A DNA stretch of 6,108 nt, from the NCBI GenBank assembly GCA_017547865.1, contig JAFYOA010000368.1:1-6108 (forward strand), read 5' to 3'. The position numbers and the translations under genes are program-made. This stretch comes from Clostridia bacterium (GTDB taxonomy: Bacteria > Bacillota_A > Clostridia > Oscillospirales > Acutalibacteraceae). Of the stretch, positions 1-5,115 are shown in pieces. Under the pieces are notes generated by a model. That model was not told the DNA's origin, ran no database searches, and worked only from the letters and a program-made list of their open reading frames with translations. How positions within the stretch are numbered: position 1 is the first letter of the stretch; every line of letters starts with the position of its first letter.

Positions 1-21
1 AACGAACTTTGTACAAAAGGC

Positions 22-59
22 GGAATATACAATAACACACGCAAAATTGTGGAATATAC
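22..59. repeat. Short direct repeat GGAATATAC upstream of promoter
   Basis: Identical 9-mers GGAATATAC sit at 22-30 and 51-59, 29 bp apart start to start. Each is preceded by CAAAA, with 3 and 4 intervening bases respectively. The second copy ends two bases before the TTGACA box. The arrangement suits a pair of regulator binding sites, but the repeat is short and AT-rich enough that chance is possible. No regulator is recognised for it. Confidence 0.35.
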
Positions 60-60
60 T

Positions 61-90
61 TTGACATTTGCCTTTGCGCTGTGTTATATT
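61..90 (+). promoter_or_regulatory. Sigma-A type promoter for the first two secreted-protein genes
   Basis: A perfect TTGACA -35 box lies at 61-66 and a TATATT -10 box (5 of 6 consensus bases) at 85-90, with an 18-bp spacer. TG at 82-83 makes it an extended -10 (TGT then TATATT). Transcription would start near 97 and give a leader of about 44 nt before the ATG at 141. The spacer is one base longer than ideal. A GGAATATAC direct repeat lies just upstream and abuts the -35. Confidence 0.75.
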
Positions 91-140
91 GATGGTGGGA
101 AAGAATCCCGATAAAATTGAAATTAAAAGGAGGGCTCTGT

Positions 141-602
141 ATGAAAAAATTGCTGATCTTGATCATGGTGTGTCTGCTCTTTTTCACGATGACCGGTATG
201 GAACCGGAACCGGCTGGACCCACGAAAGAAGAAATTCAGGAGGACATCAAAGAATGGTTTGTGGAAATGACCGAATTCTATAAAGAGTCCGATCCTGAAA
301 AATCTGCGTACTATGCCAAGTGGAGCCAGATTGATATTCCTGATCCTTACCCGGCAGAGTGGCAAAACAAAGATGGCACCATGAAAGACTTTGTTACCAC
401 GCAAATGCTGTACGATGCTTTTTACAACAGCCTGCAGTATCAGTTTATTATGGAAGATCCGGATATGCAGCGCGGCTGGAACGCCAGTGTCAACATTTAT
501 ATGGATGCTGAACGGCGGGTGCATATGACCACCGGCGTGGTGACCTACCAGGCGAAATACGCCGAAGATGGTACTTTGATTGAAGAAAAAGGAACGAAAT
601 AA
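141..602 (+). CDS. Small acidic secreted protein, unknown function
   Basis: Encodes 153 residues that I do not recognise. The N-terminus (residues 1-20) has two lysines followed by a strongly hydrophobic stretch, which reads as a signal peptide or N-terminal anchor. A classical AxA cleavage site is not obvious, and Cys11 sits in a context (IMVC) that does not fit a lipobox, so I do not call it a lipoprotein. The mature part is rich in Glu/Asp and aromatic residues (WF at 39-40, YY at 57-58) and ends in a probable beta-rich segment (116-140). The ATG at 141 is chosen because an excellent ribosome binding site, AAAAGGAGGG (125-134), lies 6 nt upstream. An in-frame TTG at 117 would place that site inside the coding region. 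The gene follows the promoter at 61-90 and is 19 nt from the next gene, so the two form an operon. Confidence 0.8.
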   Translation: MKKLLILIMVCLLFFTMTGMEPEPAGPTKEEIQEDIKEWFVEMTEFYKESDPEKSAYYAKWSQIDIPDPYPAEWQNKDGTMKDFVTTQMLYDAFYNSLQYQFIMEDPDMQRGWNASVNIYMDAERRVHMTTGVVTYQAKYAEDGTLIEEKGTK

Positions 603-621
603 ATCATAGGAGGATACAGAC

Positions 622-1194
622 ATGAAAAAGACATTATCTGTCATTTTGGCACTTATTCTCATTTCCTCTTTATCTACCATGGCTTTTGCAGATGCTACCA
701 CTATTACTGATAATGCTACAGCAATAATCCCTGTAAGTATTCGTCAAGAATTTATTGATGAAACGCCGGAGGGACAATATTTGGCAGATATTAAATATGT
801 GCCAATTAATGACGATTTTTACCAATATGAAGCGTTGTATTTGCCCATAAATCCAACTCATAGAGCAACTATCGAAGGTTCAAAGTATGTGCGAGTGTAT
901 CATAGTTCGTTAGGAACACATATTATGTACTACTATCTTTATGGTACTTTTACATATGATGGGACAACGGCTACTTGTACATCGTTTGCGTACAACCGTC
1001 AGTACTTATACGGTAGTGGAGAACCAACGGGCGATACCGTATATACGTACGTTATTAGAAGCGAAGACGGATATCGACAAGCGGAGCGTGGATATGTGAG
1101 AGTGGTGTATGCTGTTTACGGAAGCGGGCAATACGTGGAAACTGTTGTTGCTACACCAACAATTGCCTGTGAACCATATGGCGAAATTTATTGA
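622..1194 (+). CDS. Tyrosine-rich secreted protein, unknown function
   Basis: Encodes 190 residues and begins with a textbook Sec signal peptide: MKK, a hydrophobic core (residues 5-18), then AFA at 21-23, with cleavage predicted before Asp24. The mature protein is about 167 residues and contains 24 tyrosines, many in alternating patterns (for example YYYLYG at 103-108 and YTY at 141-143). This suggests an all-beta, extracellular fold. Only two cysteines remain in the mature part (Cys119 and Cys183), which could pair in a disulfide. The start is supported by AGGAGG at 608-613, 8 nt before the ATG, and by the signal peptide beginning there. It lies 19 nt after the preceding stop and is probably co-transcribed with that gene. 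Its codons are AT-rich compared with the genes after 2213. I recognise no family, and cell-surface or secreted function is inferred only from the signal peptide. Confidence 0.82.
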   Translation: MKKTLSVILALILISSLSTMAFADATTITDNATAIIPVSIRQEFIDETPEGQYLADIKYVPINDDFYQYEALYLPINPTHRATIEGSKYVRVYHSSLGTHIMYYYLYGTFTYDGTTATCTSFAYNRQYLYGSGEPTGDTVYTYVIRSEDGYRQAERGYVRVVYAVYGSGQYVETVVATPTIACEPYGEIY

Positions 1195-1204
1195 TGTTTT
1201 ATTC

Positions 1205-1238
1205 AAAGAGGGCGGCGGTTTACCGCCGCCCCCCTTTT
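1205..1238 (+). terminator. Intrinsic terminator or attenuator hairpin
   Basis: A GC-rich perfect inverted repeat has arms 1210-1219 (GGGCGGCGGT) and 1222-1231 (ACCGCCGCCC), a 2-nt gap (so the innermost pairs must open) and a downstream TTTT at 1235-1238. AAAG at 1205-1208 can extend pairing with the T-run across a C-rich bulge. The short T-run suggests incomplete termination. The next gene starts only 20 nt later. Confidence 0.75.
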
Positions 1239-1257
1239 CAAAATTTGGAGAATATAT

Positions 1258-2130
1258 ATGCAAAACCTAATAAAGGATAAGAGAATTCGGGTCATCGGTG
1301 TTGCAGTAATAGCCGTGCTTGGTGCTCTACTTTTGCTATGGGCATATCAGCAAGAAACATATGCATCCATCAAGAATTGTGGTGCCAATCCGCCCTTTGA
1401 GGGTGTATATTGGGGCATGACCATTCCGGAATTTTGCAAGGCTATGGGCATAGAAGAGGCGGATCTCGTTCCGGCAGAAGCGTTAACCTATGAAGAACGT
1501 GAAGGAATAGGTCAGCTTGAAAGGTTGGAAGGAGACTACGGCGTTTCTGCTGAAGACTTGCCAATGTATGAGTACTATGAGAACCACTTCGATGTTCAGC
1601 TTACCGATGAGATTTTCGGTATAGGGGATTATTACTTGGGTGATAAACCGCTGACCATTCGGGTTGTGTTTACAGACGAGACGACTTGGAATGGGAGATA
1701 CGTGCCTTCGTTACTGTGTTTTGTGTATTTTCAAGTTCCGTATAATTTGCAGTGGGAAGTTTCTAATGGTGTGTCTAAGTATTATTATAACGAAGAATTA
1801 CCGTCCGATGCAAGCGGGCTTGGAGTACAAGGCGCATTAGGCGGACAAAATATAAATTGGACAGCGTATAAACTTTCGCATATGTACTCGTGTGGTATGG
1901 ATCAGGAAAATATCGATAGCTACGATGTACAGCACATGAGTCGCGAAGAATTGGCGGATATTAACTGTCCGGTTTATGAATCTGTGCGCTCCCGGAACCC
2001 ATATATAAAAGTGTCTCAAAAAGTTGATGATTTAGGTTGGACAATGACATTTGATACAGAAAACGTGACAGTTACCATGCAAGCCGGTTACCTCGCCTAC
2101 TACGAATGGTTCTTAAACGAACTGACCTGA
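1258..2130 (+). CDS. Membrane-anchored extracytoplasmic protein, unknown function
   Basis: Encodes 290 residues. Basic residues at 6-11 (KDKRIR) precede one hydrophobic segment (about 12-29), giving a single-pass anchor with the C-terminal domain outside, or an uncleaved signal peptide. After this comes CGANPPFEGVYWGM (41-54), a G-x-x-W-G-M type motif like those starting small repeat domains in some bacterial exported proteins. This resemblance is weak and I do not assign a family. The rest is acidic and aromatic-rich, with five cysteines (41, 60, 154, 212, 237). The start is supported by TTGGAG at 1245-1250, 7 nt before the ATG. Codon use is AT-leaning like the preceding gene. The gene begins right after a terminator-like hairpin with no space for its own promoter between, and ends at a strong terminator, so it is either expressed by read-through or from a promoter inside the previous gene. 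Confidence 0.78.
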   Translation: MQNLIKDKRIRVIGVAVIAVLGALLLLWAYQQETYASIKNCGANPPFEGVYWGMTIPEFCKAMGIEEADLVPAEALTYEEREGIGQLERLEGDYGVSAEDLPMYEYYENHFDVQLTDEIFGIGDYYLGDKPLTIRVVFTDETTWNGRYVPSLLCFVYFQVPYNLQWEVSNGVSKYYYNEELPSDASGLGVQGALGGQNINWTAYKLSHMYSCGMDQENIDSYDVQHMSREELADINCPVYESVRSRNPYIKVSQKVDDLGWTMTFDTENVTVTMQAGYLAYYEWFLNELT

Positions 2131-2134
2131 ACTC

Positions 2135-2161
2135 TGCCCCTCTTTTTGAGGGGCATTTTTT
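2135..2161 (+). terminator. Intrinsic terminator after the membrane-anchored protein gene
   Basis: The stem arms TGCCCCTC (2135-2142) and GAGGGGCA (2148-2155) pair perfectly over 8 bp around a TTTTT loop, followed by six T at 2156-2161. It begins 4 nt after the stop at 2130. This is a canonical rho-independent terminator separating the secreted-protein genes from the downstream locus. Confidence 0.92.
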
Positions 2162-2163
2162 CT

Positions 2164-2191
2164 TTGCTTTTTCTGCGCGCCGTGTTATAAT
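2164..2191 (+). promoter_or_regulatory. Extended -10 promoter for the CE4 deacetylase gene
   Basis: A perfect TATAAT lies at 2186-2191 with TGT at 2183-2185, an extended -10. The best -35 is TTGCTT at 2164-2169 (16-bp spacer), matching only the TTG core of the consensus. Transcription would start near 2198, leaving about 15 nt including the GGGGGAG ribosome binding site (2201-2207) before the ATG at 2213. The -35 directly adjoins the preceding terminator's T-run. Confidence 0.7.
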
Positions 2192-2212
2192 GGTGCCAAA
2201 GGGGGAGTTGCC

Positions 2213-2920
2213 ATGCAATTCAAAGACCAAAACAAATTAAAGGCCGTCACCTTCAGTTACGATGACGGCGTGACACAGGATATTCATCTCATTGAACTTT
2301 TGAACAAATACGGGCTGAAGTGCACCTTCAACCTGAATTCCGAACTGCTGGGCAAGCGGGGCATTCTCATCCGCGAGGGCCAGCGCGTGGCCCACTACAA
2401 ACTGGTGCCGGAGGATGTTGCCTATGTGTACGAAGGCCACGAAGTTGCCGTGCATACCCTTACCCACCCCAACCTTACCCAGCAGCCCAACGATGCGGAA
2501 GTGATTCGCCAGGTGGAAGAAGACCGCAAAAACCTGGAAGCCCTGACCGGCTATGACATTTGCGGCATGGCTTACCCCTGCGGCGGCGTGAACAACGACG
2601 ACCGCGTGGCGGCGATTCTGAAAGAACACACCAAGGTGCAGTACAGCCGCACCATTACCAGCAACTACAGCTTTGCCCCGCAGGCAAACCTGTACCGCTT
2701 TAACCCCACCGTGTACCATTTGGAATGGGATAAAATGTTCGAACTGGGCGAACAGTTTGTGAATATGAAAGCCGAGACCCCGCAGATCTTCTACATTTGG
2801 GGCCACGCCTACGAACTGGACTACGATTCTTCCTACTGGGCCAAACTGGAAGACTTCTTCAAGCTCATCAGCGGGCGCGAAGATATCTTCTATGGCACCA
2901 ACCGCGAAGTACTGCTGTAA
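2213..2920 (+). CDS. Polysaccharide deacetylase-like (CE4/NodB domain) protein, cytosolic
   Basis: The 235-residue protein is essentially one NodB-homology domain of carbohydrate esterase family 4, metal-dependent enzymes that remove N- or O-acetyl groups from sugars. Visible motifs are TFSYDDG (13-19), where Asp17 is the expected catalytic base and Asp18 a metal ligand; HTLTH (81-85), with His81 and His85 the expected metal ligands; AYPCGG (120-125), corresponding to motif 3; and IWGHAYEL (195-202), with His198 matching the late catalytic histidine. All key residues are present, so activity is likely. No signal peptide or membrane segment is seen, unlike peptidoglycan or chitin deacetylases, so it should act on an intracellular substrate. 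The SYDDG form is typical of a clostridial subgroup often linked in databases to gellan-lyase-like CE4 domains (recalled, not checked). Its 3' end overlaps the convergent regulator gene by 31 bp. Fold assignment is firm; the substrate is unknown. Confidence 0.9.
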   Translation: MQFKDQNKLKAVTFSYDDGVTQDIHLIELLNKYGLKCTFNLNSELLGKRGILIREGQRVAHYKLVPEDVAYVYEGHEVAVHTLTHPNLTQQPNDAEVIRQVEEDRKNLEALTGYDICGMAYPCGGVNNDDRVAAILKEHTKVQYSRTITSNYSFAPQANLYRFNPTVYHLEWDKMFELGEQFVNMKAETPQIFYIWGHAYELDYDSSYWAKLEDFFKLISGREDIFYGTNREVLL

Positions 2921-3732
2921 GCCCGGTATTTGCTGGGGCTCAGCCCGGTCTGCTTTTTAAACGCGGTGGGGAAATAATTGATGTTGGAAAAACCGCACAT
3001 CTGCGCCACGGTGCTCACCGGCAGGTCGCTGGTCTCCAGCAGCTTTTTGGCCTGTGCCATGCGCAGCCCGGCAATGTATTTTTTCACCGGCTGGCCGGTG
3101 TACTGCCGGAACAAATGGCTTACCGTGGACTGCGAGCAGGCACACGCCCGGGCAATGTCCGCAATGGAGATCTCCTGCATGAAATGAAACTGCACATAGG
3201 CTAGAATGGAATCGAACATCGCGCTTTTTGTGGCGGTGGGCGGTGCATCTGCCAGCTGAAGCTGCAGCAGCTGCAGCATATGGCACAGCGGGCGCACCAG
3301 CACAGCCAGCCGTTCGGCATCTTCCGGCCGGTGTTTCAGGCTGTTTTCGTATACATGCAGCAGTTCTTTCTCTTTCAGAAAATATTCCTGCGTCAGGCGG
3401 TGGATCCGTTCTGACGCTTTTTCTTTGTGAATGCCGTACCCGCTGACGCTGACGAAGGTTTTATCGTTGACAAAAAATACATATTCCTCCATGCCGGCGT
3501 AGCACATGCCAAACAGGCAATCCTGTCCGCACCGGCGGAATACCTTTTCCTGGTTCTGTTTGCACCGCTGCCAGGCGGCGCCGTCGGTTTTTACCAGGGC
3601 GCAGTAGGGGTTGCGATGAATATTGTGCTCCAGCAGTCCGTCGATACCCTGCCCGTGTACGGTGATCCACAGCCCGTTGGCGCCGAGATATTCAATGTAC
3701 TTTTCAATGTCTTCCAGCAGTTTGCCTGTCAT
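2890..3732 (-). CDS. PocR-sensor AraC-family transcriptional regulator
   Basis: Encodes 280 residues from the ATG at 3732. The N-terminal part (about 5-130) resembles the PocR ligand-binding domain: NPYCALVKTD (41-50), a cysteine at 57, and GMCYAGMEEYVF (75-86), with five cysteines at 44, 57, 68, 72 and 77. PocR domains sense small molecules such as 1,2-propanediol or glycerol in known regulators; the ligand here is unknown. A leucine-rich linker (about 140-162) may form a coiled coil. The C-terminal AraC/XylS domain (about 172-272) has two helix-turn-helix units (about 187-207 and 237-258) and the signature CGFSNINYF then FKKQTGLSPSKYR. The start at 3732 is preferred over an in-frame ATG at 3789 because GGGGTGAT (3743-3736) is a good ribosome binding site, the upstream ATG has none, and a promoter lies between them. 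It is divergent from the oxidoreductase operon, its probable target, and convergent with the CE4 gene. Confidence 0.9.
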   Translation of the reverse strand: MTGKLLEDIEKYIEYLGANGLWITVHGQGIDGLLEHNIHRNPYCALVKTDGAAWQRCKQNQEKVFRRCGQDCLFGMCYAGMEEYVFFVNDKTFVSVSGYGIHKEKASERIHRLTQEYFLKEKELLHVYENSLKHRPEDAERLAVLVRPLCHMLQLLQLQLADAPPTATKSAMFDSILAYVQFHFMQEISIADIARACACSQSTVSHLFRQYTGQPVKKYIAGLRMAQAKKLLETSDLPVSTVAQMCGFSNINYFPTAFKKQTGLSPSKYRAYSSTSRLVP

Positions 3733-3748
3733 AGCATCACCCCGCTTG

Positions 3749-3777
3749 AGTATACCAATTGTTTGCAGGTTTGTAAA
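3749..3777 (-). promoter_or_regulatory. Promoter of the PocR-AraC regulator gene
   Basis: On the minus strand, TTTACA (3777-3772, 5 of 6 -35 bases) is separated by 17 bp from TATACT (3754-3749, 5 of 6 -10 bases), preceded by TGG, an extended -10. Transcription would start near 3742, giving an unusually short leader of about 10 nt before the ATG at 3732. The -35 overlaps one of two putative AraC half-sites, consistent with autoregulation. Confidence 0.7.
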
Positions 3778-3799
3778 TGTATTTTGCATAAAATCAAAC
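3762..3799 (+). promoter_or_regulatory. Putative AraC-type operator: two half-sites with 21-bp period
   Basis: The pattern TTTGCA-N7-AAA occurs twice in direct orientation, at 3762-3777 and 3783-3798, exactly 21 bp apart. Direct 17-bp half-sites with 21-bp spacing are how AraC binds its activation site, each half contacted by the two helix-turn-helix units of one monomer. The downstream half ends at the position where a -35 would be expected for the oxidoreductase promoter; the upstream half overlaps the -35 of the regulator's own promoter. Binding by the adjacent regulator is inferred from position and spacing. The core repeat is only 9 bases per site. Confidence 0.5.
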
Positions 3800-3820
3800 G
3801 ATTTTCGGCCATAAATGGGC

Positions 3821-3829
3821 TAATATAAA
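3821..3829 (+). promoter_or_regulatory. Probable activator-dependent -10 region for the oxidoreductase operon
   Basis: TAATAT (3821-3826) and the overlapping TATAAA (3824-3829) are both plausible -10 boxes. At the matching -35 positions the sequence is ACGATT (3798-3803) or ATTTTC (3801-3806), neither close to TTGACA. A good -10 without a -35 next to upstream regulator half-sites is the usual look of an activator-dependent promoter. The leader would be about 25 nt. Confidence 0.5.
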
Positions 3830-3855
3830 GGCAAGAAAACGGAAAGGGTGTTTTT

Positions 3856-5115
3856 ATGATTCCGAAATTTGAACTGCATACCGACGTACTGGTGCTGGGC
3901 AGCGGGCCCTCCGGCTTTGCCGCAGCCTACACCGCCGCCAAAAACGGCGCCAAGGTTATTCTTGTGGAACAGAGCGGCGACGTGGGCGGTATTTCCACCT
4001 CCGGCATGATGAGCCACTGGACGGGCAGCTGCGGCAGCCCCTTGTACCACGAGCTTCTCCGCCGTTCCGCCGCCATGAACGAAGGCGAGCACAAAGATAA
4101 GATCACCATCACCATCGACCCGGAAAAGCTGAAGACCCTGTACCTGGAAATGCTGGACGAGGTGGGCGTGAAGCTGCTGCTGTACACCTTTATGATGGAT
4201 ACCATCTGCGAGGGTGACAAGGTGCTGGGCGCCACCGTGGTGAATAAATCCGGCATGACGGATATTTACGCCGATATCACCATCGATGCCACCGGCGACG
4301 GCGATGCTGCCGCCCGTGCCGGCGCAGAGTTTGTTCTGGGCCGCGAAGAAGACAACAAAATGCAGCCTGCCACCATGATGTTCAAGGTGGGCGGCGTGGA
4401 TTATGACCGTGCGGTGTTTTTGGGCACCTTTGAGGCCACCTACGAAACCGAAAATGGTGAGCTGCAGGCTCTGGCCCGCCAGCACATTCCCCACCCCGCG
4501 GGGCATATCCTTACCTATCGTTCCACTTTGCCCGGTGTGGTGACCTGCAACATGACCAACGTGACCGGCATTGACGGCACCAACGCCGAAGACCTGACCA
4601 AGGCCACCCTGGCCTGCCGCCGCCAGCTGGACAGCATCATTGCCTACCTGCGTAAGTTTGTGCCCGGGTACGAAAAGTGCTTCCTGCTCAGCTCTGCCGC
4701 CCTCATCGGTATTCGCGAGACCCGCCACTTCAAGGGCAAGTACACCCTTACCGGCGAAGACATTCTGGATGCCCGCGTATTTGAAGATTACGTGGTGAAG
4801 GATGCTTACTTTAACTTTGACGTGCATAACATCACCGGCGCCGGTCTGGATAAAACCGGTGCGCAGAAGCACTTTGCCCAGACCAAGGGCTATACTATTC
4901 CGTATGGCTGCCTGCTGCCTGCCGTGAAGCAGAACCTGCTGCTGTGCGGCCGCAATATCTCCGGCACCCACATGGCGCACTCCAATTTCCGCGTTATGCC
5001 CATTTGCGTTGGCATTGGCGAAGCCGCCGGTACCGCTGCCGCCATTGCTTCTCTGCAGAAGCGCGACCTGAACGACATCACCGCGGCGGAGATTCGTGAA
5101 AAGGTGGGGATCTGA
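3856..5115 (+). CDS. FAD-dependent oxidoreductase (FAD_oxidored type)
   Basis: The 419-residue flavoprotein has an N-terminal Rossmann dinucleotide-binding motif DVLVLGSGPSGFAAAY (10-25, GxGxxG at 15-20), with Glu38 at the end of the second strand expected to bind the adenine ribose, and GGISTSGM (44-51) near the flavin. DATGDGDAAARAGAEF (from 144) is the second FAD-contact signature, and NLLLCGRNISGT (360-371) plus VGIGEAAGTAAA (385-396) form the C-terminal FAD-binding strand and helix. This layout and length fit the FAD_oxidored family (Pfam PF12831), whose members are mostly uncharacterised dehydrogenases near sugar or organic-acid catabolism genes. No signal peptide is present, so it is cytosolic. 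GGAAAGGG at 3841-3848 is the ribosome binding site. Its TGA overlaps the next start (TGATG), indicating translational coupling. Shared folds with succinate dehydrogenase/fumarate reductase flavoproteins and GidA-like proteins exist, but their extra signatures are not seen. Substrate unknown. Confidence 0.88.
   Translation: MIPKFELHTDVLVLGSGPSGFAAAYTAAKNGAKVILVEQSGDVGGISTSGMMSHWTGSCGSPLYHELLRRSAAMNEGEHKDKITITIDPEKLKTLYLEMLDEVGVKLLLYTFMMDTICEGDKVLGATVVNKSGMTDIYADITIDATGDGDAAARAGAEFVLGREEDNKMQPATMMFKVGGVDYDRAVFLGTFEATYETENGELQALARQHIPHPAGHILTYRSTLPGVVTCNMTNVTGIDGTNAEDLTKATLACRRQLDSIIAYLRKFVPGYEKCFLLSSAALIGIRETRHFKGKYTLTGEDILDARVFEDYVVKDAYFNFDVHNITGAGLDKTGAQKHFAQTKGYTIPYGCLLPAVKQNLLLCGRNISGTHMAHSNFRVMPICVGIGEAAGTAAAIASLQKRDLNDITAAEIREKVGI

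Noticed and set aside
117..140. TTG start eight codons upstream for the first gene
   Set aside because: The extension would be encoded by the AAAAGGAGGG ribosome binding site itself, and would put extra residues before a normal MKK signal peptide start.
141..200. Lipoprotein signal in the first gene
   Set aside because: The only nearby cysteine (residue 11) has Val at -1 and lies too early in the hydrophobic core to fit a lipobox.
2921..2956. Candidate bidirectional terminator between the convergent genes
   Set aside because: The GGGC-TCA-GCCC hairpin is only 4 bp with a 3-nt loop, the T-run begins 5 or more bases later, and the sequence codes for the conserved TGLSPSKYR end of the AraC domain.
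3808..3820. Imperfect palindrome GCCAT-AA-ATGGGC near the operon -10
   Set aside because: Short, with a one-base bulge; the 21-bp direct repeat upstream explains regulation better for an AraC-family protein.
3820..4980. Long minus-strand open frame opposite the FAD oxidoreductase
   Set aside because: Its translation is Gly/Ala/His/Val-rich with no family motifs and no ribosome binding site. The plus strand carries complete FAD-binding signatures, so this is a GC-rich antisense shadow.
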